This document shows positions 35,586 to 45,024 of a stretch of 64,000 nucleotides of DNA, one piece after another. Under the pieces are notes generated by a model. The model did not search any database, was not told the DNA's origin, and worked only from the letters and a program-made list of their open reading frames with translations. Numbering within the stretch: position 1 is the first letter of the stretch; the number at the start of each line of letters is the position of its first letter. The position numbers were made by a program, and so were the translations under genes. Origin of the DNA: Luteimonas sp. MC1750 (lineage in GTDB: Bacteria; Pseudomonadota; Gammaproteobacteria; Xanthomonadales; Xanthomonadaceae). The stretch is taken from positions 496,001-560,000 of the forward strand of contig NZ_CP067113.1 in NCBI RefSeq assembly GCF_016615955.1, written 5' to 3'.

Positions 35586-36542
35586 TCAGGGCAACCCGGC
35601 CAGCCAGTCTTCGTCGCTGCCCTCGGCTACGCCTTCGAACAGGGGCGTGGAGAAGTAGCGTTCGCCGGTGTCGGGCAGCATCGCCAGGATCACCGCGCCG
35701 TCGCCGGCGTCCTTCGCCACCTCCAGCGCCGCGGCCACCGTGGCGCCGGCCGAGATGCCGGTGAAGATGCCTTCCTCGGCCGCCAGCCGGCGCGCGGTGG
35801 CGATGGCCACGTCGTCGGCCACCGACAGCACGCGGTCGGCGACCTCGCGGTTGAGCACGTCCGGCACGAAGTCCGGGGTCCAGCCCTGGATCTTGTGCGG
35901 CGTGAACTCCGCGCCCTGGAGCAGGGCGGCCACCGCCGGCTCGGCGGCCACCACCTCGACCTCCGGCCGCGCCAGTTTCAGCATCTCGCCCACGCCGGTC
36001 AGCGTGCCGCCGGTGCCCCAGCCGGTGACGAAATGGTCCAGCCGGCGGCCGGCGAAGTCCTGCAGGATCTCGGCGGCCGTGGTGCTGCGGTGCCAGGCGG
36101 GATTGGCCGGGTTGGCGAACTGGCTGGCGAGGAACCAGCCGTGCCGGTCGGCCAGCTCCTTCGCGCGCCGTACCATGCCGCTGCCGCGCTCGGCCGCCGG
36201 GGTCAGGATCACCCGTGCGCCATAGGCGCGCATCAGCTTGCGGCGCTCGATCGAGAAGCTGTCGGCCATGGTCGCCACGAAGCGGTAGCCGCGCGCCGCG
36301 CAGACCATCGCCAGGGCCACGCCGGTATTGCCCGAGGTCGCCTCGACCACGGTGTCGCCGGGCTTGAGCAGGCCGCGCTGTTCGGCGTCGAGGATGACCG
36401 CGAGCGCCAGCCGGTCCTTGACCGAGCCGCCGGGATTGAAGGCCTCGACCTTGGCGTACAGCGAGACGCCTTCGGGGGCCATGCGGTTCAGGCGCACCAC
36501 CGGGGTGCGACCGATGGTGTCGAGGATGCTCTCGTGGATCAT
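35586..36542 (-). CDS. cysK: Cysteine synthase
   Basis: PLP enzyme that makes cysteine from O-acetylserine and sulfide. The 318-residue protein begins MIHESILDTIGRTPVVRLNR, with the PLP lysine in NPGGSVKDRLAL near residue 42. The substrate loop is EATSGNTGVALAM, and the phosphate-binding loop is GWGTGGTLTGVGEML. ATG 36542 gives the family length. Divergent from the RND genes, 170 bp apart. CysK and CysM forms are hard to separate by eye; the length favours CysK. Confidence 0.92.
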   Translation of the reverse strand: MIHESILDTIGRTPVVRLNRMAPEGVSLYAKVEAFNPGGSVKDRLALAVILDAEQRGLLKPGDTVVEATSGNTGVALAMVCAARGYRFVATMADSFSIERRKLMRAYGARVILTPAAERGSGMVRRAKELADRHGWFLASQFANPANPAWHRSTTAAEILQDFAGRRLDHFVTGWGTGGTLTGVGEMLKLARPEVEVVAAEPAVAALLQGAEFTPHKIQGWTPDFVPDVLNREVADRVLSVADDVAIATARRLAAEEGIFTGISAGATVAAALEVAKDAGDGAVILAMLPDTGERYFSTPLFEGVAEGSDEDWLAGLP

Positions 36543-36712
36543 GGGCTCGTCCTGGAACAGGGGGGGGACGGGGCCAGAGTGCGCCGTAACGCACGCGGGC
36601 GCCACCGGTTGACCGGGACGGCGCATCCCGCGACCGGGCCTGATGGCACACGTTGCCGACACAGGCGGTCGATAGAATCACCGGCTTACTTGCCCAGCCG
36701 TTGAAATCCACG

Positions 36713-37831
36713 ATGCCCCACGCCGTTCCTGCCCTCCGGCCCGCCTACAAGGTGGCCAGCGCCATCCTGCTCGCCCTGGCCCTGGTGGCCTGCTCGGCCG
36801 GGGACGAGGGTCCCGGCCAGGGTGGACCCTCGGCGGCGGTGGTGACCACCACGACGGTCGCGGTGCGGCCGTTCAACGACCGCATCCGCGCCCTGGGCAC
36901 GGTGCAGGCGCGCGAGTCGGTCGAGGTCACGGCCAAGGTCAGCGAGGTCGTGGAGCGGGTGCATTTCGACAGCGGCGACGTGGTCGCGGCCGGTGCCCCG
37001 CTGGTCACCCTCAGCGGCCAGCAGCAGCAGGCGGCGCTGGCCGCCGCGCGCGCCACTGCGGACGAGGCCGACCGGATGCTGAAGCGCCAGCAGGAGCTCG
37101 CCGCGCAGCAGCTGATCGCGCGCGCCACGCTCGACACCCAGCGCGCCACGCGCGACAGCGCCCTCGCCCAGGTGCGCCAGATCCAGGCCAACCTCGCCGA
37201 CCGCACCATCCGCGCGCCGTTCGGCGGCGTGCTCGGCGTGCGCCAGGTCAGCCCCGGCGCGCTGATCACGCCCGGCACCGCCATCGCCACCCTCGACGAC
37301 CTGTCTTCGGTCTACGTCGACTTCCCGGTGCCGGAGGCGCAGCTGGCCAACGTCGCGGTGGGCCAGCGCATCACCGGCACCAGCACGGCCTGGCGCGGGC
37401 GCGGCTTCGAGGGCGTGGTCAGCAACGTCGGCTCGCGCGTCGATCCGGACAGCCGTGCATTCAGCGTGCGCGCGGACTTCGCCAACCCCGAGCGCCTGCT
37501 GCGCCCGGGCATGCTGGTGGAGATCGAGCTGGAGCGCGCCGAGCGCGAGGCGCTGATGATCCCCGAGATTTCCGTGGTCCAGGTCGGCCGCGACTCCTTT
37601 GTCTACCGCGTGCGGCCCGACGACACCGTCGAGCAGGTGACGGTGGCCATCGGTTCGCGGGTGTCGGGCCTGGCGGAGGTCACCGAGGGCCTTGCGCCGG
37701 GCGACCGCATCGTGGTGGACGGCACGGGCAAGCTGCGCCCGGGCGCCAGCATCGTCGAGGCCGCCGCGGGCGCCGAGGGCGACACCGGTGAACCGGCCGG
37801 TGAACCGGCCGTCGACGCCACCGGGGGCTGA
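36713..37831 (+). CDS. RND efflux periplasmic adaptor (membrane fusion lipoprotein)
   Basis: A 372-residue adaptor for the efflux pump encoded next. It is a lipoprotein with lipobox LVAC and cysteine at residue 27. The N-terminal half-motif of the lipoyl domain (ALGTVQARESVEVTAKVSE) and its partner (RTIRAPFGGVLGVRQVSPGALI) flank a short alpha hairpin. Beta-barrel and membrane-proximal domains follow (YVDFPVPEAQLANVAVGQR, MIPEISVVQVGRDSFVYRV). A TAGAAT box at 36673-36678 may be its -10 element. The pump gene starts 3 bp after this stop. Confidence 0.92.
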   Translation: MPHAVPALRPAYKVASAILLALALVACSAGDEGPGQGGPSAAVVTTTTVAVRPFNDRIRALGTVQARESVEVTAKVSEVVERVHFDSGDVVAAGAPLVTLSGQQQQAALAAARATADEADRMLKRQQELAAQQLIARATLDTQRATRDSALAQVRQIQANLADRTIRAPFGGVLGVRQVSPGALITPGTAIATLDDLSSVYVDFPVPEAQLANVAVGQRITGTSTAWRGRGFEGVVSNVGSRVDPDSRAFSVRADFANPERLLRPGMLVEIELERAEREALMIPEISVVQVGRDSFVYRVRPDDTVEQVTVAIGSRVSGLAEVTEGLAPGDRIVVDGTGKLRPGASIVEAAAGAEGDTGEPAGEPAVDATGG

Positions 37832-37834
37832 GCC

Positions 37835-40800
37835 ATGGTGCTCTCTGACCTGTCGATCAAGCGTCCCGTCTTCGCGACGGTCATGAGCCTGCTGCTGATG
37901 GTGATCGGGGTGATGGCCTTCTCGCGCCTGACCCTGCGCGAGCTGCCAGCGATCGATCCACCGATCGTCTCGGTGGACGTGAGCTATCCCGGCGCCTCGG
38001 CGGCCGTGGTCGAAACCCGCATCACCCAGGTGCTCGAGGATGCGCTGTCCGGCATCGAGGGCATCGAGACCATCCAGTCGCGCAGCCGCAACGGGCGCTC
38101 GTCGGTCACGCTGGAATTCACCCTCAATCGCGACATCGAAGCCGCGGCCAACGACGTGCGCGACGCGATCAGCGGCGTGGCCGACCGCCTGCCCGACGAG
38201 GCCGATCCGCCGGAAGTCGAGAAGGCCGACAGCGATTCGGACACCATCATCTGGCTCAACATGAGCTCGCAGACGATGGACACGCTGCAGCTGTCCGACT
38301 ACGCCGACCGCTACATCGTCGACCGCCTGTCCAGCCTGGACGGCGTCGCCCAGGTGCGCATCGGCGGCCGGCAGCGCTACGCCATGCGGGTGTGGCTGGA
38401 CAGCGCGGCGATGGCCGCGCGCGGCATTACTGCCAACGACATCGAATCCTCGCTGCGCGCCGAGAACGTCGAACTGCCTGCCGGGCGCCTGGAGTCGGGC
38501 ACCCGCGACTTCACCCTGCGCGTGGAGCGTAGCTACGTCGAGCCGCAGGACTTCGCCGCGATGCCCCTGCGCAAGGGCGAGGATGGCTACGTGGTGCGCC
38601 TGGGTGACGTGGCCGAGGTCGAGCTGGCCTCGGCCGAACGCCGCGCGTATTACCAGAGCAACGGCCAGCCCAACATCGGCCTGGGCATCGTCAAGACCTC
38701 CACCGCCAACGCGCTCGACGTGACCCGCGCGGCGCGCGGGGCGGCCGAGGAGATCCAGAAGACGCTGCCCGAGGGCACCGACATCTTCGTGGCCTTCGAC
38801 GATACCGTCTTCATCGAGGCCTCGATCAAGCGCGTCTACTGGACGCTGATCGAGGCCGTGGCGCTGGTGCTGGTGGTGATCTGGCTGTTCCTCGGCAGCT
38901 TCCGCGCGGCGCTGATCCCGGCGGTGACGGTCCCGGTCTGCCTGCTGGCGGCGTTCATCCCGCTGCTGCTGTTCGGCTATTCGATCAACCTGCTGACCCT
39001 GCTGGCGCTGGTGCTGGCCATCGGCCTGGTGGTGGACGACGCGATCGTCGTGCTGGAGAACATCCAGCGCCGCGTCGACCTCGGCGAGCCACGCCTGGTG
39101 GCATCGGTGCGTGGCACGAAGCAGGTGGCCTTCGCGGTGATCGCGACCACGACCGTGCTGGTCGCGGTATTCCTGCCGGTGGGCTTCATGGAGGGCAACA
39201 CCGGACGCCTGTTCCGCGAGCTCTCGGTGGCGCTGGCCGGCGCGGTGGCGCTGTCGGCGTTCGTGGCGTTGACGCTCACGCCGATGATGGCCTCGAAGAT
39301 GGTGCGGCCGCACAGCGAGGAGAGGTCCAACCCGGTCAACCGCTGGTTCAACGCGCGCCTGGCCTCGGTGACCGCGGCCTATGGCCGGCGCCTGGAATCG
39401 ATGTCCGGCGCGCGCCCGGCGAAGGTGCTGGGCGGCGTGATGCTGGTGATGCTGGCCTGCTTCCTCGCCGCATGGGGGCTCATGCGCATCGTGCCCTCGG
39501 AGCTCGCGCCGGCCGAGGACCGCGGCTCGTTCTTCGTCTCGATCATGGGGCCCGAGGGCGCCGGCTTCGACTACACCGTGGAGCAGGTGAAGGAGGTCGA
39601 GAAGGTCTTCGCCAAGCGCGTGGCCGAGGACGGCAGCCCGATCCGCCGCTACAACTCCCGCGCCCCCGGCGGCTGGGGCGCGAGCGAGGAGATGCACACC
39701 GGCAACGTGATCGTCTTCCTCCAGGACTGGGACAAGCGCGAGCAGAGTACCGCCGAAGTGGCCGACTCGCTGCGTTCGGAGCTCGGCACGCTCAGCGGCA
39801 TCCAGGCGCAGCCCCGCGTGGGCGGCGGCCTGGTCGGCAGCCGCGGCCAGCCGATCCAGATGGTGCTGGGCGGGCCCGAGTACGCCGAGATCGCGCAGTG
39901 GCGCGACGTCGTCATGCAGCGCATGGAATCGCATCCCGGCTTCTTCTCGGTCGACTCCGACTACAAGGAGACCCGGCCGCAGATGCGCGTGAACATCGAC
40001 CGCGTGCGCGCGGCCGACCTCGGCGTCAGCGTCACCGACATCGGCCGCGCGCTGGAGACGATGATGGGCGGGCGGCGCGTCACCACCTTCGTCCAGGAAG
40101 GCGAGGAGTACGACGTTCTGGTCCAGGCCGGCCGCGACGGCCGCGCCGAGCCGGCCGACCTGGCCGCGATCGAGGTGCGCTCGCGCAGCGGCGAGCTGGT
40201 GCCGCTGTCGAACCTGGTCACGTTGTCCGAGCTGGCCGAGGCGGGCAGCCTCAACCGCTTCGACCGCATGCGCGCGATCACCATCAGCGCCGGCCTCGCG
40301 CCCGGCTATCCGATGGGCGACGCGCTGGCCTTCCTCGACGAGGTCGTGCGCACCGAGCTTCCCGACTACGCGCAGGTCGGCTGGCGCGGCGAGAGCCGCG
40401 AGTTCACCAAGGCCGGCGGCGCGGTGCTGCTGACCTTCGGCATGGCGCTGCTGGTGGTCTACCTGGTGATGGCCGCGCAGTTCGAGAGCTTCGTGCATCC
40501 GTTCGTGATCATGCTGACGGTGCCGCTGGCGGTGCTGGGCGCGCTGATCGGCCTGGCGCTCACCGGCGGCACGCTCAACCTCTTCAGCCAGATCGGCGTG
40601 GTGATGCTGATCGGCCTGGCGGCCAAAAACGGCATCCTGATCGTCGAGTTCGCCAACCAGCTGCGCGACGAAGGGCGCAGCGTGGCGAAGGCGATCGTCG
40701 AGTCCTCGACGGTGCGCCTGCGGCCGATCCTGATGACCTCGATCGCGACCGCCGCTGGCGCGCTGCCGCTGGTGCTGGCCGGTGGGCCGGGGTCGGCCAG

Positions 40801-40978
40801 CCGCGCCACCATCGGCGTGGTGATCATCGCCGGCGTGGCGTTCTCGACCCTGCTGTCGCTGTTCGTGGTGCCGGCGTTCTACACCCTGTTCGCGCCGTTC
40901 ACGCGCTCGCCGCAGGCGGTGGCGCAGGAGCTCGAGCGGCAGGAGCGCGAAGTGCCCAGCGTCGGCGGCCACGCCTGA
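37835..40978 (+). CDS. RND efflux pump inner-membrane transporter (AcrB/MdtB-like, HAE1 family)
   Basis: Proton-driven exporter of drugs or other small amphiphiles, a trimer spanning the periplasm. The 1047-residue protein begins with the RND helix LSDLSIKRPVFATVMSLLLM. TM4 has the proton-relay aspartates in VLAIGLVVDDAIVVLENIQRR, with a matching duplicated half near residues 850-1020 (MLIGLAAKNGILIVEFANQL). No outer-membrane channel gene lies beside it, so it probably shares a TolC-type protein encoded elsewhere. A terminator follows at 40984. The substrate is unknown. Confidence 0.95.
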   Translation: MVLSDLSIKRPVFATVMSLLLMVIGVMAFSRLTLRELPAIDPPIVSVDVSYPGASAAVVETRITQVLEDALSGIEGIETIQSRSRNGRSSVTLEFTLNRDIEAAANDVRDAISGVADRLPDEADPPEVEKADSDSDTIIWLNMSSQTMDTLQLSDYADRYIVDRLSSLDGVAQVRIGGRQRYAMRVWLDSAAMAARGITANDIESSLRAENVELPAGRLESGTRDFTLRVERSYVEPQDFAAMPLRKGEDGYVVRLGDVAEVELASAERRAYYQSNGQPNIGLGIVKTSTANALDVTRAARGAAEEIQKTLPEGTDIFVAFDDTVFIEASIKRVYWTLIEAVALVLVVIWLFLGSFRAALIPAVTVPVCLLAAFIPLLLFGYSINLLTLLALVLAIGLVVDDAIVVLENIQRRVDLGEPRLVASVRGTKQVAFAVIATTTVLVAVFLPVGFMEGNTGRLFRELSVALAGAVALSAFVALTLTPMMASKMVRPHSEERSNPVNRWFNARLASVTAAYGRRLESMSGARPAKVLGGVMLVMLACFLAAWGLMRIVPSELAPAEDRGSFFVSIMGPEGAGFDYTVEQVKEVEKVFAKRVAEDGSPIRRYNSRAPGGWGASEEMHTGNVIVFLQDWDKREQSTAEVADSLRSELGTLSGIQAQPRVGGGLVGSRGQPIQMVLGGPEYAEIAQWRDVVMQRMESHPGFFSVDSDYKETRPQMRVNIDRVRAADLGVSVTDIGRALETMMGGRRVTTFVQEGEEYDVLVQAGRDGRAEPADLAAIEVRSRSGELVPLSNLVTLSELAEAGSLNRFDRMRAITISAGLAPGYPMGDALAFLDEVVRTELPDYAQVGWRGESREFTKAGGAVLLTFGMALLVVYLVMAAQFESFVHPFVIMLTVPLAVLGALIGLALTGGTLNLFSQIGVVMLIGLAAKNGILIVEFANQLRDEGRSVAKAIVESSTVRLRPILMTSIATAAGALPLVLAGGPGSASRATIGVVIIAGVAFSTLLSLFVVPAFYTLFAPFTRSPQAVAQELERQEREVPSVGGHA

Positions 40979-40983
40979 CACCC

Positions 40984-41009
40984 GGGCCGCGCACATCGCG
41001 CGGCCCTTT
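40984..41009 (+). terminator. Hairpin terminator after the RND operon
   Basis: A 9-bp stem (40984-40992 with 40998-41006, loop of five) is followed by three T, just after the pump stop codon. Confidence 0.65.
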
Positions 41010-41103
41010 CGCGTCAAGGGCCCGATCGTGGAGAATCGGGCAGGTTCCGGTCGGGGAGGTCCTGGTGCCGGTGCACAGCGACCCATCACCGGAGCAGCGT
41101 CCC

Positions 41104-42594
41104 TTGGAACAGATCCTCGACTTCATCAACGGCATCATCTGGAGCAAGGCGCTGATCGCGCTCTGCCTCGGCGCCGGCCTGTGGTTCTCCTTCCGGACCC
41201 GCTTCATGCAGGTCCGCGGCTTCGTCGAGATGACCCGGCTGACCTTCAGCGGACAGAAGTCCGATGCCGGCGTGTCCTCCTTCCAGGCGCTGTCGATGTC
41301 GATGGCCGGACGCATCGGTATCGGCAACATCGCCGGCGTGGCCACCGCGATCGCCTTCGGCGGCCCCGGCGCGATCTTCTGGATGTGGGTGATGGGCTTC
41401 CTCGGCGCCTCGACCTCGTACATCGAGTGCTGCCTGGCGCAGATCTACAAGGACAAGGACAACGAGGGGCGCTACCGCGGCGGCCCCGCGTACTACATCG
41501 AGAAAGGCCTGGGCATGAAGTGGTATGCGCTGGCCTTCGCGCTCGCCACGCTGCTGGCCGCGGGCCTGCTGATGCCCGGCGTCCAGGCCAACGCGATCGC
41601 CGACGGCATCGCCAATGCCTGCCAGGGCGGCGCGATCTGCGGCAACCTCGACGGTGAGTGGATGGGACTGCCGCAGCGCGACGCGCTGAAGCTGGGCGTG
41701 GGCGTGGTGGTGGCGATCCTGCTCAGCATGATCATCTTCGGCGGCGTGAAGCGGATCGCGGCCTTCGCCGAGCTGGTGGTGCCGTTCATGGCCGTCGGCT
41801 ACATCCTCACCGCCGTCTTCGTGATGGTGATGAACTACGAGTTCCTGCCGGAGATGTTCCGCATCATCTTCAGCAGCGCCTTCGGGCTCGACGCCGGCTT
41901 CGGCGCGATGCTGGGCCTGGCGGTGGAGTGGGGCGTGCGCCGCGGCGTCTACGCCAACGAGGCCGGGCAGGGAACGGGTCCGCACGCGGCCGCCGCGGCG
42001 GAGGTCTCGCACCCGGCCAAGCAGGGCTACGTGCAGGCCTGGGCGATCTACTTCGACACGATGCTGATCTGCACCTCGACCGCGTTCCTGATGCTGGCCA
42101 CCGGCATGTACAACGTGCACGGGCCGGATGGCGCGATGCTGCAGGAGGCGCTGCCCGGCATCGAGGCCGGCGCCGGCTTCGTCCAGGCGGGCATCGACAC
42201 CGCGCTGCCGGGCTGGGGTTCGGGCTTCGTGGCGCTGGCGCTGTTCTTCTTCGCGTTCACCACGATCATGGCCTATTACTACATGGCCGAGACCAACCTG
42301 ACCTACCTCACCGGCCACCGCACGCTGCCACTGGCGACCCTGCTGCTGCGCCTGGCGATCGTCGGCATGGTGATCTTCGGCGCCTACCACAACGCGAAGA
42401 CGGCCTGGGCGCTGGGCGACATCGGCGTCGGCCTGATGGCCTGGCTCAACATCATCGCGCTGTTCATGCTGCAGAAGCCGGCCCTGGCCGCACTGCGCGA
42501 CTACGAGACGCAGAGGAAGGCCGGCAAGGATCCGGTGTTCGATCCGGAAGCGCTGGGCATCCGCAACGCCACCTTCTGGATGCGGAAGAAGTAG
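41104..42594 (+). CDS. Sodium:alanine symporter family protein (AGCS)
   Basis: Amino-acid:cation symporter of the inner membrane. The 496-residue protein has about eleven helices and the AGCS signatures FQALSMSMAGRIGIGNIAGVATAIAFGGPGA (start only quoted in part) and the YANEAGQGTGPHAAAAAEV segment. I chose the TTG at 41104 because EQILDFINGIIWSKAL aligns with how family members begin, with a ggag 9 bases upstream. A GTG at 41065 has a stronger ggggagg site 5 bases upstream and would add 13 residues. The stop abuts the rlmB start. Confidence 0.9.
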   Translation: MEQILDFINGIIWSKALIALCLGAGLWFSFRTRFMQVRGFVEMTRLTFSGQKSDAGVSSFQALSMSMAGRIGIGNIAGVATAIAFGGPGAIFWMWVMGFLGASTSYIECCLAQIYKDKDNEGRYRGGPAYYIEKGLGMKWYALAFALATLLAAGLLMPGVQANAIADGIANACQGGAICGNLDGEWMGLPQRDALKLGVGVVVAILLSMIIFGGVKRIAAFAELVVPFMAVGYILTAVFVMVMNYEFLPEMFRIIFSSAFGLDAGFGAMLGLAVEWGVRRGVYANEAGQGTGPHAAAAAEVSHPAKQGYVQAWAIYFDTMLICTSTAFLMLATGMYNVHGPDGAMLQEALPGIEAGAGFVQAGIDTALPGWGSGFVALALFFFAFTTIMAYYYMAETNLTYLTGHRTLPLATLLLRLAIVGMVIFGAYHNAKTAWALGDIGVGLMAWLNIIALFMLQKPALAALRDYETQRKAGKDPVFDPEALGIRNATFWMRKK

Positions 42595-43335
42595 ATGGCG
42601 AAGGCCGGTTCCAGCGACGAGATCCGCCTGCACGGCTTCAATGCCGTGCAGGCCGTGTTCGCGCGCCGCCCCGAGGCGATCCGCAAGCTCTACCTGGCCG
42701 AGGCGCTGATCCCGCGCCTGCAGCCGCTGTTGAAGTGGTGCGTGGCCAACCGCGTCGGCTACCGCGTGGTGGACGAGGACGACCTGCGCAAGCTCGCCGC
42801 CAGCAGTCACCACGAGGGCGTGGTCGCCGACGTCCTGCGCGAGGCGCCGCAGGCGCTGACCACCTGGCTGGGCGGGCTTGGCGAGGGACCCGCCTGCGCC
42901 CTGTGGCTCGACGGCGTCGGCAACCCGCACAACCTGGGCGCGATCCTGCGTTCGGCGGCGAACTTCGGCGCGACGGTGCTGCTGCCCAAGCATTCGCCGC
43001 TGCAGCTGTCGGGCGCCGCCGCGCGCGTGGCCGAGGGCGGCGCGGAAGCCGTGCCGCTGGTGCGGCTGGGCCGCGAGGACAATGCCATCGCCCAGCTGCG
43101 CGGAGCGGGCTTCGCGCTCGCCGCCACGCTGGTGCGGGGCGGTGACGACGCCTTCGCCGCCGCGCTTCCGCAGCGCCTGGTCTACGTGCTGGGCCACGAG
43201 GGCGAGGGCATGTCGGCCGCGCTCGCCGAGGCCTGCGACCTGCGGCTGTCGATCCCGGGCACCGGCGCGGTGGAAAGCCTCAACGTCGCCGCGGCCACCG
43301 CGGTGCTGCTCGCCCAGTGGTACCGGGCGCGTTGA
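42595..43335 (+). CDS. rlmB: 23S rRNA (guanosine-2'-O-)-methyltransferase RlmB/TrmH family
   Basis: SpoU-type knotted methyltransferase; RlmB methylates G2251 in 23S rRNA. The 246-residue protein has the N-terminal SpoU substrate-binding domain (EIRLHGFNAVQAVFARRPEAI) and the knot motifs: motif 1 GNPHNLGAILRSAANFGA, motif 2 VYVLGHEGEGMS and motif 3 IPGTGAVESLNVAAATAVLL. It starts immediately after the symporter stop. The exact rRNA or tRNA target cannot be proven by eye, but length and motifs fit RlmB. Confidence 0.85.
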   Translation: MAKAGSSDEIRLHGFNAVQAVFARRPEAIRKLYLAEALIPRLQPLLKWCVANRVGYRVVDEDDLRKLAASSHHEGVVADVLREAPQALTTWLGGLGEGPACALWLDGVGNPHNLGAILRSAANFGATVLLPKHSPLQLSGAAARVAEGGAEAVPLVRLGREDNAIAQLRGAGFALAATLVRGGDDAFAAALPQRLVYVLGHEGEGMSAALAEACDLRLSIPGTGAVESLNVAAATAVLLAQWYRAR

Positions 43336-44999
43336 ACCGGCAGGTGGCGGGCGGGGGACGCGCCGGCACCGGCGTCCTGGTGCTCGCGGGACGCGCCCTC
43401 GTGCTGCTGTACGCGGCCGCCGGCCTGCTGGGGATGTGGCTGCTGGCACCGCGGGTGCCGTATGCGGATGGCTGGCGCCACCTGGCGCGCTTCCTGGGCC
43501 AGTCCTTCCCCCGCGACATCCTGGCGTCCGACAACGGCCACCACGAAGTGCTGCCGAACATCGTGCGCGTGCTCGACCTGCGGCTGTTCGATGCGGGCCA
43601 GGTGCTGCAGGTGCTGGCCGGCATCGTGCTGGTGCTGGCGACGCTGCTGGTGTACTCGCGCCTGGTCCGCGACCTGGCTTCCGCGCAGGCGCGCCTGGCG
43701 GGCCTGCTGGCGATCGTGCTTGGCCTGTTCTGGCTGGGCAACGTGCGTGCGCTCGGACACGGCAACGAATCGGTGCACGCCTACCTCGTCACCCTGTTCC
43801 TCGCGCTCGGCCTGTACGCGCTGCTGCGTGGCCGCGGCCCGGCCGGCGGAGCGGCTGCGGCGGCGCTGTGCGGGCTCGCCGCGACCTTCTCCTTCGGCAG
43901 TGGCATCGCCTGCTACGTCGGCTTCGCCGCGGTGCTGGGCCTGCGGCGGGGCAGCCGTCGGCAGTGGGCGGTGCTGTTCGCGGGACTTCTCGTCTCGCTG
44001 CTGTTGCTGCACCTCGGCGGCGGTACCGGCGGTGGCGCCCGGGTGGCGCCGCTGCAGCAGCTGCCCATGCTGCTGGCCTGGCTGGCGGGTCCGCTGCTCT
44101 ACGCGGCCTGGCCGCTGCTGGATCCCGACGTCGCCGCGCAGCTGCCCGTGGCCGCGGCGCGGGTGCCTGCGCAGGCGATCGCGGAAGGCTACCGCTCCGC
44201 CTTCGGCCCGGCGCTGGCGGGCCCATGGCCGCAGGTGCTCGCGGGGCTGCTGGGACTGGCCTGGTTCGGCCTGCTGGCGGGCCACGCCTGGCGCCGGCGC
44301 AGCGCCGCGACATATGCCGGCATCGGGACGGCCTGCTTCGCCCTCGCGGTCGGCGCGATGATCGTGCTGGTCAGGCTGGACTACTTCCAGGCCCATCCGG
44401 GGCAGCTGCTGGCGCCGCGCTACGTGGTGTGGTCGAGCCTGTTCTGGGCCGGCCTGCTGCTGGCCACGGCGGCAGGCGTGCGCAACGGGACGCGGGCGCT
44501 GGCCGCCATGGTGCTCGTGGCGGTGCTGCTGCTGCCGAGCCAGGCCTGGATGGGACTGCTCGGAGCCCGGGCGCAAGCGGTCGCCGAGCAGTCCGCGATG
44601 GCCGCGGCGGTGGGCGTGGTCGGGCCGGAGCTCGCGCTGGGGGAAACCGTCTTCGACGAGCTCGCCGCTGCCTTGCCGGTCGTGCGCGAGGCCGGCGTGG
44701 CCGTCTTCGCATGGCCCGAGACGCGCTGGCTGGGTCGGCCGCTGCCGGCGGACGCGCCGCGCCTTCCGGTGCCCGACGCGCCGGAGATGGACGTGGTGGC
44801 CAACCGGCTTGGCGAAGACGGCCGGCAGTTGCGCCTGGTGATGGACGCGCCGTGCCCGCGACTGCTGCTGGTGGACGGCGACGGCCTGGTATCGGGGCTG
44901 GCGATGCGCCAGCGTGCCGGCGGACGGGACTGGATCGGCTGGATGCGCGGCCAGGGCAGCGGGGCGCCAGCCGTCGTCGCCTGCGTACCGCGGCCGTGA
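43332..44999 (+). CDS. Polytopic membrane protein, function unknown
   Basis: About 555 residues with around ten hydrophobic helices in residues 15-415 and a soluble C-terminal region of about 140 residues. After the first helix a loop carries ADGWRHLARFL and NGHHEVLPNI, which resembles the loop of the membrane protein at 9950 (DNWNHVHPLL, GVDHAQPLM); both are GT-C-like in layout. The start is unsure: TTG 43332 overlaps the rlmB stop (TTGA), GTG 43344 is the next choice. It is followed 25 bp later by a convergent peptidase gene. Confidence 0.7.
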   Translation: MNRQVAGGGRAGTGVLVLAGRALVLLYAAAGLLGMWLLAPRVPYADGWRHLARFLGQSFPRDILASDNGHHEVLPNIVRVLDLRLFDAGQVLQVLAGIVLVLATLLVYSRLVRDLASAQARLAGLLAIVLGLFWLGNVRALGHGNESVHAYLVTLFLALGLYALLRGRGPAGGAAAAALCGLAATFSFGSGIACYVGFAAVLGLRRGSRRQWAVLFAGLLVSLLLLHLGGGTGGGARVAPLQQLPMLLAWLAGPLLYAAWPLLDPDVAAQLPVAAARVPAQAIAEGYRSAFGPALAGPWPQVLAGLLGLAWFGLLAGHAWRRRSAATYAGIGTACFALAVGAMIVLVRLDYFQAHPGQLLAPRYVVWSSLFWAGLLLATAAGVRNGTRALAAMVLVAVLLLPSQAWMGLLGARAQAVAEQSAMAAAVGVVGPELALGETVFDELAAALPVVREAGVAVFAWPETRWLGRPLPADAPRLPVPDAPEMDVVANRLGEDGRQLRLVMDAPCPRLLLVDGDGLVSGLAMRQRAGGRDWIGWMRGQGSGAPAVVACVPRP

Positions 45000-45024
45000 G
45001 GCGGGTGGGCCGCTGCGGCCGCCC

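Noticed and set aside
36686..41089. Very long open frame on the minus strand opposite the RND genes
   Set aside because: The plus strand has two clear family proteins with all motifs. The antisense frame is rich in His, Arg, Gln and Asp with no recognisable domain, a common effect of high GC.
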